A DNA stretch of 22,704 nucleotides from an uncultured Clostridia bacterium. Its GTDB lineage: Bacteria > Bacillota > Clostridia > Lachnospirales > Lachnospiraceae. The notes under the pieces are model-generated. The model did no database searches. It saw only the letters and a list, made by a program, of their open reading frames with translations, and was not told where the DNA came from. The stretch is taken from contig CAMHMG010000013.1 of assembly GCA_946186175.1 (NCBI GenBank), positions 1-22,704 on the forward strand, in the 5' to 3' direction. This document shows, one piece after another, positions 7,270 to 15,375 of this stretch. The translations under genes and the position numbers were made by a program. Position 1 is the stretch's first letter. Every line of letters starts with the position of its first letter.

Positions 7270-8952
7270 ATGAAAAACAGAAAGAAAGCAGCAAGACGTA
7301 GGAAATTATTTATAAAGAAAATGATCATAATGATCGCACTGGTCATGCTTGTAGGCGTTGGTGTTTATTATGTATATAATCTGGCTTCAGGCAGCAGCAA
7401 GAGCAGTAGTTCTTCAAGTGATAAGATAGCTGCAATTGACAATGATTCAGATACGATATATCAGGGTGTATATCTGGATGATCTGTACGTGGGCGGACTT
7501 ACCAGGGATGAAGCGACGAAAGAGTATGAAGAATACATCAACGGAATCGATAAGAAAAAGCTCACATTGACAACCAAAGTCGGATCATTTTCAACAACGT
7601 TTGCAGATATTGGTATTAATGTTTCAGCTGAGAAAGCGGTCGATGAAGCATTTGGATATGGAAGAAAAGGTAATATCCTTTGTAGATACAAAGAAATCAA
7701 GGGCCTTGAAAAAGATAATGCAGTGCTTGTCCCGGTAAAGACTATTGATACGGCTAAGTTAAAGAAATTTATTGAAGAAGGATCTGCTGATATTGTTACA
7801 GAACCGAAAAACGCAAGTATTTCAAGAGTTGATAATGAATTTGTGGTAGAGGACGGAGTGGTAGGAACTACTGTAAAGATAGATGACACTATCAAAGAAG
7901 TGGAAGAAGTTCTTGCTGACGTATGGAAACAGAAGGATGTCAGCTTAGAGGCGGCTGTGGAGGAGAAACAACCGCAATATACGGCTGATGATTTTGAAAA
8001 GATTGACTCCATTTTAGGTACCGGACAGACCAATTATAATTCCGGTAATACAAGCAGGGCACAGAATCTTGCAACAGGAGCAAGTAAGATAAGTGGTACT
8101 GTTCTTATGCCGGGTGAACAGTTTTCGGTGTTTAATACCGTGTCTCCATTTACTGAGGAGAACGGATATGCCAATGCAGGACAATATGTCAATGATGAAT
8201 TGGTGGATGGACTTGGCGGAGGAATATGCCAGGTAAGCACAACTTTATATAATGCGGTTCTTAAAGCTGAATTACAGGTAGATGAGAGATATCCTCATTC
8301 TCTTACCGTATCATATGTTCCACTTGGAATGGATGCGGCTATAGCCGGAGATTATATGGATTTTAAGTTTACTAATAGCACAGACTATCCTATATATATA
8401 GACGGATATGCCGGAGGCGGAAGTATATCATTTGCCATATACGGACATGAGACAAGACCATCTAACAGAAGTATATATTATGAATCTAAGACTGTAGAAA
8501 CATATGAGCCGGATAAACCGGAAGAGATTAAAGATGATACATTAGAGGAAGGGAAGACTGTAACAGAGAAAGATGCACATACCGGATATTATGTTGAAGT
8601 GTATAAGCATGTATCAGTAGATGGTGAGGAAACTGAATGCGAATTGATTCCTTACGGAAGAAGTAAGTATAACGCCTCTAAGGCAACCATCCGCGTCGGA
8701 ACCAAGAAGAAGGATAAGGACGACGAGGACGAAGACGAAGATGAGGACGAGGAAGAATCAGGCAAAGATAAGAAGAAAGAAAAGGAAGCAACAACGGAAG
8801 CTCCTGCGACAGAAGCGCCGACTACAGAGGCACCAACAACAGAGGCACCGGCTACTGAAGCACCTGCTGAACCGGTTGAACCGGAGGGTAGTGCAGACAT
8901 TATTTCGAAAGTAAATGATTACGACTATGCTAAGCGCACCTATCGCCTATAG
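7270..8952 (+). CDS. VanW-family cell-wall protein
   Basis: 560 aa from the ATG at 7270. The in-frame ATG at 7261 directly abuts the AAAGAGG ribosome site, so 7270 (9-nt spacing) is preferred. Order: basic N-terminus; membrane helix (about 16-38); Ser-rich linker; a peptidoglycan-binding-like region (about 60-240); the VanW domain (about 250-400), with SGTVLMPGEQFSVFNTVSPF, GGGICQVSTTLYNAVL and RYPHSLTVSYVP; a G5-like beta segment; then a low-complexity tail with an Asp/Glu run, a Lys cluster and five T/A-T-E-A-P repeats (8791-8865), as in wall-spanning linkers. VanW proteins occur in vancomycin-resistance clusters and widely in Clostridia, with no established activity; no van resistance genes are present here. 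The final residues (YAKRTYRL) are encoded by the start of a downstream repeat, so the C-terminus may have been rewritten. Confidence 0.9.
   Translation: MKNRKKAARRRKLFIKKMIIMIALVMLVGVGVYYVYNLASGSSKSSSSSSDKIAAIDNDSDTIYQGVYLDDLYVGGLTRDEATKEYEEYINGIDKKKLTLTTKVGSFSTTFADIGINVSAEKAVDEAFGYGRKGNILCRYKEIKGLEKDNAVLVPVKTIDTAKLKKFIEEGSADIVTEPKNASISRVDNEFVVEDGVVGTTVKIDDTIKEVEEVLADVWKQKDVSLEAAVEEKQPQYTADDFEKIDSILGTGQTNYNSGNTSRAQNLATGASKISGTVLMPGEQFSVFNTVSPFTEENGYANAGQYVNDELVDGLGGGICQVSTTLYNAVLKAELQVDERYPHSLTVSYVPLGMDAAIAGDYMDFKFTNSTDYPIYIDGYAGGGSISFAIYGHETRPSNRSIYYESKTVETYEPDKPEEIKDDTLEEGKTVTEKDAHTGYYVEVYKHVSVDGEETECELIPYGRSKYNASKATIRVGTKKKDKDDEDEDEDEDEEESGKDKKKEKEATTEAPATEAPTTEAPTTEAPATEAPAEPVEPEGSADIISKVNDYDYAKRTYRL
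8791..8865 (+). repeat. Five 15-bp tandem repeats coding T/A-T-E-A-P
   Basis: Five consecutive pentapeptide repeats (TTEAP, ATEAP, TTEAP, TTEAP, ATEAP) in the VanW protein tail. Synonymous codons differ between units, so this is a maintained or older protein repeat rather than a fresh slippage expansion. Confidence 0.85.
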
Positions 8953-9063
8953 GCTCAGGTTTGCTAAGCGTCGCTGTATACAGAAAGTTACCCAATCAGT
9001 CTACGCCCTTATGGGGCTTGACTAGCTCTGCATAACTTCGAACTAAGCGCACCAAGGTGCGCT
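8930..9063. repeat. Palindrome-rich repeat at the 3' end of the VanW gene
   Basis: An 11-bp perfect direct repeat CTAAGCGCACC (8930-8940 and 9043-9053), with a related GCTAAGCGTCGC between (8963-8974). Nested dyads lie inside: AAGTTA (8985-8990) with TAACTT (9033-9038), AGTC (8998-9001) with GACT (9020-9023), and GCCC (9005-9008) with GGGC (9014-9017). A final hairpin is AGCGCACC-aa-GGTGCGCT (9046-9063). It is more GC-rich than its surroundings. There is no T run, so it is not a standard terminator. Confidence 0.55.
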
Positions 9064-9139
9064 AAGGTCTCAGTTATCTTGGACTTTCATGATAATACAT
9101 ATATGGTTTTGTTAATAATTGAATTGGAGGATTAGATGT

Positions 9140-10141
9140 ATGAGGACGGGCAAATTGCCGGAGCATACATTCAAACGATCCGTGATCAATGCAATCCGAT
9201 ACAGGAATGAAGAGGTTTCGTTTCGGCCTGCAGTTGGACATGATGGGGCAGTGTTTGGCGATATGGTAACAGCTATGGCCACCACTGCCTTTTATTATAC
9301 CGGACATGAATTATATGCTTACAACAATGCAATTAATAATGTAATAGCAGCGGGTGGAGAGCCCTTTGCGGCATCGGTGTCGATTATGCTTCCGGAACAC
9401 AGTGAAGAAGCTCTTCTTAGAAGTATCATGGACTGCCTTGCAAAAAGAGCACTGGCTGATGAGATTGATATTGTAGCGGGAGATACGGGACTTGTTCCTA
9501 CGGTGTCAAAGCCTACGGTTGTTGTCACAGCTTTTGGCAGGCGGATATTTGATAACAGACATAAGAAAGTTACACAGGGAATGGATATCGTAATGACCAA
9601 GTGGACGGGACTTTATGGAGGAGCCATCCTTGCTAAAGAGAAGAAGGAAGAACTTCTTACAAGATATAACGAAACCTACATCGACAAGGCTGCTGCATAT
9701 ATGGAGGATACATCACTTATTTCTGAGTTGAGTGCATTGAAAGATATGATAAATGATAAAGGACCGACTGTATATGCCATGCATGATGTTTCGTTTGGCG
9801 GAGTGTTCGGTGCATTATGGCAGATCCTTGAGTCCTGCAATATGGGTACAGTCATTCAGGTGAAAAGATTTCCTATAAAACAGGAGATAGTAGAGGTATG
9901 CGAGTTCTTTAATATTAACCCATATATGATGAACGGACAGGGAAGCCTGCTTATCATTACAGATGATGGTGAGAGTTTTGTAAAGATAATGCATGAGCAT
10001 GGTGTAAATGCAGTAGTGCTTGGACAAACCATCAAGGATAAGAAAAGAGTAGTTACAATAGGTGATGAGGAAAGATTTCTGGTATCGCCAAAGGGAGACA
10101 TGTTAAATCAGGTGATGTATGGACAGAAGGTTCCTGTTTAG
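9140..10141 (+). CDS. AIR-synthase-related (PurM/HypE-like) protein
   Basis: 333 aa. The architecture is that of the PurM/HypE/ThiL/SelD superfamily, which uses ATP to activate carbonyl or phosphate groups. The N-terminal AIRS domain has VGHDGAVFGD and AYNNAINNVIAAGGEPFAAS; EIDIVAGDTGLVP falls mid-protein; the C-terminal AIRS_C-like domain has AMHDVSFGGVFGALWQILES and NINPYMMNGQGSLLI. Purine pathway genes are not nearby and no hydrogenase genes are present, so the specific substrate is unknown. The ATG at 9140 follows GGAGG by 9 nt; the open frame extends to 9119 without a better start. It is followed after 35 bp by trmL and then mutS2, suggesting an operon. Confidence 0.8.
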   Translation: MRTGKLPEHTFKRSVINAIRYRNEEVSFRPAVGHDGAVFGDMVTAMATTAFYYTGHELYAYNNAINNVIAAGGEPFAASVSIMLPEHSEEALLRSIMDCLAKRALADEIDIVAGDTGLVPTVSKPTVVVTAFGRRIFDNRHKKVTQGMDIVMTKWTGLYGGAILAKEKKEELLTRYNETYIDKAAAYMEDTSLISELSALKDMINDKGPTVYAMHDVSFGGVFGALWQILESCNMGTVIQVKRFPIKQEIVEVCEFFNINPYMMNGQGSLLIITDDGESFVKIMHEHGVNAVVLGQTIKDKKRVVTIGDEERFLVSPKGDMLNQVMYGQKVPV

Positions 10142-10176
10142 AACAAGTTGCATTATAAAGATAGAGGATTTTGACT

Positions 10177-10668
10177 ATGATCAATATTGTGTTACATGAG
10201 CCGGAAATGCCGGCTAATACGGGAAATATAGGAAGGACCTGTGTGGCAGCGGGGGCGAGACTTCACCTTATCGAGCCATTGGGGTTTATATTAAATGATA
10301 AGATGGTCAAGCGCGCCGGAATGGATTATTGGGATAAGTTAGAGGTATTCAGGTATGTTAGCTATGAGGATTTTCTGAAAAAGAATCCCGGTGCGAAAAT
10401 ATATATGGCTACAACAAAATCAAAGCAGACCTATACCGACGTGCAATTTGAAGATGATTGTTATATAATGTTTGGAAAAGAGAGTGCCGGTATTCCAGAG
10501 GAGATTTTGTTGGACAACAAAGAGAACTGTATAAGGATACCAATGCTTTCCGAAATTCGTTCCCTTAATCTGTCTAATTCCGTAGCCATAGTATTATATG
10601 AGGCGCTTAGACAGAATAATTTTATGGATTTAGAGCTTGAAGGCCAATTGCATCACTATGAGTGGTGA
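10177..10668 (+). CDS. trmL: tRNA (cytidine/uridine-34 2'-O)-methyltransferase TrmL
   Basis: 163 aa, typical of TrmL, a minimal SPOUT (SpoU/TrmH) methyltransferase that modifies the wobble base of leucine tRNAs using SAM. The three family motifs are visible: LHEPEMPANTGNIGRTCVAA near the start, IMFGKESAGIPEEIL, and the knot segment IRIPMLSEIRSLNLSNSVAI. The ATG at 10177 is chosen over the in-frame TTG at 10171 because AGAGGA (10163-10168) gives correct spacing only to the ATG. It lies 12 bp before mutS2. Confidence 0.93.
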   Translation: MINIVLHEPEMPANTGNIGRTCVAAGARLHLIEPLGFILNDKMVKRAGMDYWDKLEVFRYVSYEDFLKKNPGAKIYMATTKSKQTYTDVQFEDDCYIMFGKESAGIPEEILLDNKENCIRIPMLSEIRSLNLSNSVAIVLYEALRQNNFMDLELEGQLHHYEW

Positions 10669-10680
10669 GAGGAAAACAAT

Positions 10681-13086
10681 ATGAACAAACGAACATTACG
10701 TGTTTTGGAGTATTATAAAATAATAGAACAGCTTACTTCTCATGCAACAACGCCGTCGGGAAAACGTATGTGTGAACGACTAAAGCCCATGACGGATATT
10801 GTGACTATAGAGAAGGAGCAGGAAGAGACGTCAGATGCACTTGCCAGAGTATATCAACAGGGAAGTGTGTCTTTTTCCGGTGTCTATCCGATAGGTGAAG
10901 CTGTTAAGCGTGCAGAGGTTGGAGCTTCACTTTCGATACGGGAGCTTATTGATGTTTCAAAGCTTCTTAAGGTTGCAGAGCATGCCAAACAGTACGGAGA
11001 AATGGCGGAGAGTAAGGATGAAGAGGGAGTGACGGGAAGGAAGGATTCCCTGACCGGATATTTTGACAGTCTCCTTCCGCTTGAACATTTATCAAGAGAG
11101 ATCAACAGATGTATTTTGTCTGAGGATGAGATTGCAGATGATGCATCCGCCGGACTTAAGAACATCAGACGTGAGATGAAACAGGTAAATAGTAAGGTAC
11201 ATGATATTTTAAGCCAGATAGTCTCAAAGCAGGACAATCAGACAATGTTACAGGATGCGATCGTAACTATGAGAAACGGAAGATACTGTATCCCGGTAAA
11301 ATCGGAATATAAGGGTCAGTTTCCGGGAATGGTTCACGACCAGTCCGGAACGGGTTCAACATTTTTCATTGAGCCTATGGCGGTTGTCAATCTTAATAAC
11401 GAACTCAAAGAATTAGAGATTAATGAGGCAATAGAGATAGAAAGAATACTTGCGGCTCTTTCGGAGCAGGTTGCCATATACAAGGACTCACTTATATCGG
11501 ACTATGAGCTGCTGACGCGACTTGATTTCATATTTGCAAAGGCATTGTTTGCTAAGTCTTATGACGGAAGTATGCCTACATTTAATGAAGAAGGGAAAGT
11601 AGAGATCAAGCAGGGAAGACATCCGCTTTTGGAAAAGCACAAAGTGGTTCCGATAGATTTAAGACTCGGTGATGATTTCACTATGCTGATAATCACAGGC
11701 CCGAATACGGGCGGAAAGACAGTGTCATTAAAGACACTGGGAATATTCACACTTATGGGACAGTCAGGACTTCATATACCTGCATTTCAGGGCTCAAAGC
11801 TTGCTGTGTTTGAGGATGTGTTTGCGGATATAGGGGATGAGCAGAGTATCGAACAAAGTCTTTCGACTTTTTCATCGCATATGACCAATATTGTATATAT
11901 AATGAAGCATGCGACGGATAAGACACTTGTGTTGTTTGACGAGTTGGGAGGAGGAACTGATCCGGTAGAGGGATCGGCTCTTGCAATCTCCATACTTAAC
12001 AATCTGCATAACAGAAATATAAGATGTATGGCTACAACTCATTACAGTGAATTAAAGACATTTGCCATGACAACTGAAAAAATCGAGAATGCCTGCTGTG
12101 AGTTTGATGTTGATACACTTTCTCCGACATATCATTTACTGATAGGAATACCCGGTAAGTCTAATGCTTTTGCTATTGCAAGGAAATTGGGATTGGATGA
12201 TGAGGTAATAAATGCAGCAAAAGACCAGATAGACAGCAGTACCGTTGATATGGAAACGCTGCTTGCTGACATAGAGAATTCTAAGAAGGCTATCCTTGCC
12301 GAACAGGCTGAGATAGAGGCGTCGAAGGCTGATATTGTGAAACTCAAAGAACGCCTTGCATCTAAGAATGAACATATCGAACAGAGAAAGCAGGATATCT
12401 TAAGAAACGCAAGACAACAGGCAGAGGAAATCTTAACTGATGCGAAAGCATTTGCGGATGAATCTATCAGAAAGTATAATAAATGGGGCAAAAATGGTAA
12501 CGTCACCAACAGTGAGATGGAGAAAGAGCGAGACCGCGTAAGAGGTAAACTAAATTCGGTCAAGGACTCCATGACAGAGAAAAAGGTAAACAGGAAGTCC
12601 AATGCTAAGGCTTCGGATTTTCATCTTGGTGATTCGGTGCACCTTATAAGTATGAATGCTGATGGAATCGTAAGGTCACTTCCTAATCACAAAGGCGAGA
12701 TTACGGTTCAGATGGGAATCTTACAGAGTACAGTTAAGATCAGTGACGTGGAGATAGTTAGAGAAGACTTCGGGAAAAAGAAGGACCGCAATAATGGTAA
12801 TGGACAGAGTGCGTACTATCATGGTAGTATGGGTAAGGGCAGAACGATCAAACCGGAAATCAACCTTTTGGGACTTACTGTTGACGAGGCGATAATGGAG
12901 TTAGATAAATATCTTGATGATGCATGCCTGTCTCATCTTAATTCTGTAAGAATCGTGCATGGAAAGGGCACGGGAGCATTGAGAAAGGGCGTTCACGAAT
13001 ATCTGAAAAAGCAGTCATATGTGAAATCGTTTCGCTTGGGAGAATTTGGTGAAGGTGATGCAGGAGTCACCATTGTAGAGTTGTGA
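10681..13086 (+). CDS. mutS2: MutS2 ATPase with C-terminal Smr domain
   Basis: 801 aa, slightly longer than typical MutS2 (about 780-790). MutS2 is a MutS paralogue lacking mismatch-recognition domains; it is linked to suppressing recombination and, in Bacillus, to splitting collided ribosomes. Seen here: core helices and clamp (1-320), Walker A ITGPNTGGKT (about 338-347), Walker B TLVLFDELGGGTDP (about 416-429), and the HTTHYSEL-type segment ATTHYSELKTF. A long Ala/Glu/Lys coiled coil (about 520-640), a KOW-like segment (LGDSVHLISMNADGIVRSLP) and an Smr domain (about 724-801) with HGKGTG at 760-765 follow. The Smr entry motif, usually LDLRG, reads INLLG (727-731). A ribosome site (GAGAGGAAA) precedes the ATG. 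Confidence 0.96.
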   Translation: MNKRTLRVLEYYKIIEQLTSHATTPSGKRMCERLKPMTDIVTIEKEQEETSDALARVYQQGSVSFSGVYPIGEAVKRAEVGASLSIRELIDVSKLLKVAEHAKQYGEMAESKDEEGVTGRKDSLTGYFDSLLPLEHLSREINRCILSEDEIADDASAGLKNIRREMKQVNSKVHDILSQIVSKQDNQTMLQDAIVTMRNGRYCIPVKSEYKGQFPGMVHDQSGTGSTFFIEPMAVVNLNNELKELEINEAIEIERILAALSEQVAIYKDSLISDYELLTRLDFIFAKALFAKSYDGSMPTFNEEGKVEIKQGRHPLLEKHKVVPIDLRLGDDFTMLIITGPNTGGKTVSLKTLGIFTLMGQSGLHIPAFQGSKLAVFEDVFADIGDEQSIEQSLSTFSSHMTNIVYIMKHATDKTLVLFDELGGGTDPVEGSALAISILNNLHNRNIRCMATTHYSELKTFAMTTEKIENACCEFDVDTLSPTYHLLIGIPGKSNAFAIARKLGLDDEVINAAKDQIDSSTVDMETLLADIENSKKAILAEQAEIEASKADIVKLKERLASKNEHIEQRKQDILRNARQQAEEILTDAKAFADESIRKYNKWGKNGNVTNSEMEKERDRVRGKLNSVKDSMTEKKVNRKSNAKASDFHLGDSVHLISMNADGIVRSLPNHKGEITVQMGILQSTVKISDVEIVREDFGKKKDRNNGNGQSAYYHGSMGKGRTIKPEINLLGLTVDEAIMELDKYLDDACLSHLNSVRIVHGKGTGALRKGVHEYLKKQSYVKSFRLGEFGEGDAGVTIVEL

Positions 13087-13159
13087 TCGTGTTGTTATAT
13101 GCTTGCGAAATTCTTTATTACACATATTTAGTTGTAGATATTATATAGTATATGTTAGC

Positions 13160-13203
13160 TAGTTGCGAAACTAATTGAAAAGAGTATATGAGTTTCACAA
13201 GTA
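13160..13203. repeat. Imperfect copy of a TTGCGAAACT hairpin repeat
   Basis: TTGCGAAACT (13163-13172) faces AGTTTCACAA (13191-13200), 9 of 10 bases paired; two further outer pairs (TA/TA) form beyond a mismatch, giving 11 of 13, around an 18-nt loop. Another TTGCGAAA lies at 13103-13110, 60 bp upstream. A cleaner copy of the same hairpin is at 16332-16382. The site lies just before the response-regulator gene. Confidence 0.5.
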
Positions 13204-13231
13204 CTGGTGTTATGTTTATCGGAGGGGAACT

Positions 13232-13933
13232 ATGGATAAAAAAAGAATCCTGATTGTTGATGATGACGAAAATATTGCAGAGCTTATATCGCTCTACCTT
13301 ATCAAGGAATGCTTTGATACTGAGATAGCAGAAAATGGCGAGGAGGCTCTTGCCAAATTCAAGAGTTACAAACCGCATTTAATTCTGCTTGATATTATGC
13401 TTCCCGGAATAGATGGTTATGATGTGTGCAGAGAAATCAGAAAAAGCAGTAATGTTCCTATTATAATGTTGTCTGCAAAGGGTGAAGTGTTTGATAAGGT
13501 GTTAGGTCTTAAGATCGGGGCCGACGATTATATGGTTAAACCATTTGATTCTAATGAGTTGGTCGCAAGAGTTCAGGCGATACTCAGAAGAGTCAAAGAT
13601 ATGGAAGAGGAGATTTTAACCAGCGAAGATAAGGAAGAGGTTGTTAATTTCGAGGGCCTTTCTGTTAATCTGACCAGTTATTCGGTAATATACAATGACG
13701 AGCCTATTGAAATGCCGCCTAAAGAGCTTGAACTGTTGTATTTTATGGCAAGTCGGCCTAATCAGGTGTTTACAAGGGAACAGCTCCTTGATAAAATATG
13801 GGGCTATGATTATGTGGGTGACACAAGAACAGTGGATGTTCATGTGAAAAGAATTCGAGAAAAGATCAAAGATGAAAATAATTGGTCAATTGCAACGGTT
13901 TGGGGTATAGGTTACAAATTCGAGGTGAAGTAG
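13232..13933 (+). CDS. OmpR/PhoB-family response regulator
   Basis: 233 aa. The receiver domain has the acidic pocket D10-D11-D12 (ILIVDDDENI), the phosphorylated Asp at residue 54 (LILLDIMLPGIDG) and the conserved Lys103 (MVKPF). The C-terminal winged-helix DNA-binding domain (about 135-232) has PPKELELLYFMASRPNQVFT, REQLLDKIWGYDYVGDTRTV and HVKRIREKI. The ATG at 13232 follows GGAGGGG; the upstream extension of the frame to 13175 runs through a repeat and is rejected. The histidine kinase begins 4 bp after the stop, so the two are certainly co-expressed. Target genes are not evident, though hairpin repeats lie on both sides of the operon. Confidence 0.95.
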   Translation: MDKKRILIVDDDENIAELISLYLIKECFDTEIAENGEEALAKFKSYKPHLILLDIMLPGIDGYDVCREIRKSSNVPIIMLSAKGEVFDKVLGLKIGADDYMVKPFDSNELVARVQAILRRVKDMEEEILTSEDKEEVVNFEGLSVNLTSYSVIYNDEPIEMPPKELELLYFMASRPNQVFTREQLLDKIWGYDYVGDTRTVDVHVKRIREKIKDENNWSIATVWGIGYKFEVK

Positions 13934-13937
13934 ATAA

Positions 13938-15362
13938 ATGAACATTAAGAGTAACTTCTTAGATAAGCTTATAGTTGGAATTGTTTTTCTTTTGATAGTA
14001 GTTTTTTTGATAGTGGTCAGTTATACTACTTATGCTACCAAAAGAACGCTTGTCCAGGAAAAACAGGATATTCTTGCAAATGAAGCACAATTACTTTCCC
14101 AACAGACTATAGTATCCTATATTAGTGGCAATATGGAGCTTGATTATCTGCAGATAAAATTAGATGAGTTTGAAGATACACTTAAGACAAAAGCGTGGTA
14201 CTGCGATGAGGTGGGAAGAATAATTGCAGTTTCGTATCCTAAAAATTATGATAAACTTCCGGATTACATTTATCAGTTAGATGATGACTTAAGTCTCAGA
14301 ACAGGTTTTACCATGACAGGTAATTTCTACAAGGCATTCGACAATACTATGATAAGTGTAGGTATTCCGATTCTGGTCAATGATAGAAGAAAGGGCTTTT
14401 TGGTGTTACATACATCCCTGACGGAACTTGACACCACACAGAAGGATATCCTGGAGATTCTGTATATGCCCTTTGTTGTAATGATTTTCGTGGTTGTTCT
14501 TATTCTTTTTTATATGTCCGGATCTATACTTAGACCTATATCTAAGATAAGTGCGACTGCAAGGGAATATGCCAAGGGTAATTTTGATGCTACAACAGGT
14601 GTTCACAGAAAGGATGAAATAGGTGAGCTTTCTGATTCGCTGGAATATATGGCGGCAGAGCTTAGTAAACTTGATGTATATCGTAAGAACTTTATCGCTA
14701 ATATTTCTCACGATTTCAGATCACCTCTTACATCAATTAAGGGATATATTTTAGCAATGTTAGATGGAACGATACCGCCTGAGAAATACAACAGATATCT
14801 GGGCGTGGTATTAAATGAAGCGAATCGTCTTACAAAGCTTACGGAAGGAATACTTGAGCTTAATGATTTTGACACAAAAGGACCGATTCTTCAAATGTCT
14901 GATTTTGATGTGGTGGATGTTATCCGTCTGACAAGGAATACTGTTGAGATGTTGTGTGATAAGAAGAATATAGATCTTCGAATTAATTCAACAGCGAACA
15001 ATACTATTGTTCGTGCTGATAGAATGAAAATAGGTCAGGTGATATATAATCTGATCGATAACGCAATAAAGTTCAGCCCTCAGAATGGTACCATAACAGC
15101 TTCAGTTACAAATAAAAATGATAAGGTTTTTGTTTCTATCAAGGATGAAGGGCCCGGAATACCTAAGGAGAAAGTTAATAAGGTATTTGACAGATTTTAT
15201 AAAGTGGATAAATCGAGAGGTAAAGACAAGAAGGGAAGCGGACTGGGGCTGACGATCACGAAAGAAATCATAAAAGCTCATGGTGAGAATATAGATTTAA
15301 TAAGTACAGAGGGAGCCGGGAGTGAGTTCATTTTCTCATTGCCGCTAAGCCCGAAAGAGTAG
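13938..15362 (+). CDS. Membrane sensor histidine kinase
   Basis: 474 aa. Membrane helices at about 10-32 and 178-200 enclose an extracytoplasmic sensor domain of about 145 residues. Next come a HAMP linker (about 200-252, SGSILRPISKISATAREYAK), a HisKA domain with the phospho-acceptor His258 in FIANISHDFRSPLTSIKGYI, and a HATPase_c domain (about 360-474) with N box VIYNLIDNAIKFSP, G1 DEGPGIP, and G2 GSGLGLTITKEII. The H-box reads SHDFRSP rather than the common SHELRTP; this variant is frequent in clostridial kinases. The ribosome site (GAGGTGAAG) overlaps the end of the response-regulator gene. The signal sensed is unknown. Confidence 0.95.
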   Translation: MNIKSNFLDKLIVGIVFLLIVVFLIVVSYTTYATKRTLVQEKQDILANEAQLLSQQTIVSYISGNMELDYLQIKLDEFEDTLKTKAWYCDEVGRIIAVSYPKNYDKLPDYIYQLDDDLSLRTGFTMTGNFYKAFDNTMISVGIPILVNDRRKGFLVLHTSLTELDTTQKDILEILYMPFVVMIFVVVLILFYMSGSILRPISKISATAREYAKGNFDATTGVHRKDEIGELSDSLEYMAAELSKLDVYRKNFIANISHDFRSPLTSIKGYILAMLDGTIPPEKYNRYLGVVLNEANRLTKLTEGILELNDFDTKGPILQMSDFDVVDVIRLTRNTVEMLCDKKNIDLRINSTANNTIVRADRMKIGQVIYNLIDNAIKFSPQNGTITASVTNKNDKVFVSIKDEGPGIPKEKVNKVFDRFYKVDKSRGKDKKGSGLGLTITKEIIKAHGENIDLISTEGAGSEFIFSLPLSPKE

Positions 15363-15375
15363 GAGGATTATATAT

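Noticed and set aside
7461..8033. 190-codon minus-strand open frame opposite the VanW gene
   Set aside because: Ser/Thr/Phe-rich shadow of the VanW coding sequence with no ribosome site or recognisable domain.
8707..8760. Asp/Glu codon run as an unstable microsatellite
   Set aside because: GAC/GAG/GAA/GAT codons alternate irregularly; it reads as an ordinary acidic linker rather than a pure repeat tract.
7270..8952. Vancomycin-resistance gene cluster
   Set aside because: Only a VanW-family protein is present; no ligase, dehydrogenase or dipeptidase genes of a van operon are in the window, and VanW proteins are common in Clostridia without resistance.
8930..9063. CRISPR-like repeat array
   Set aside because: Only two to three imperfect repeats with unequal spacing, and no cas genes nearby.
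12132..12602. 156-codon minus-strand open frame opposite mutS2
   Set aside because: It lies entirely antisense to the mutS2 coiled-coil region; its Ser/Phe/Leu-rich product is the usual reverse reading of Glu/Lys/Ala codons.
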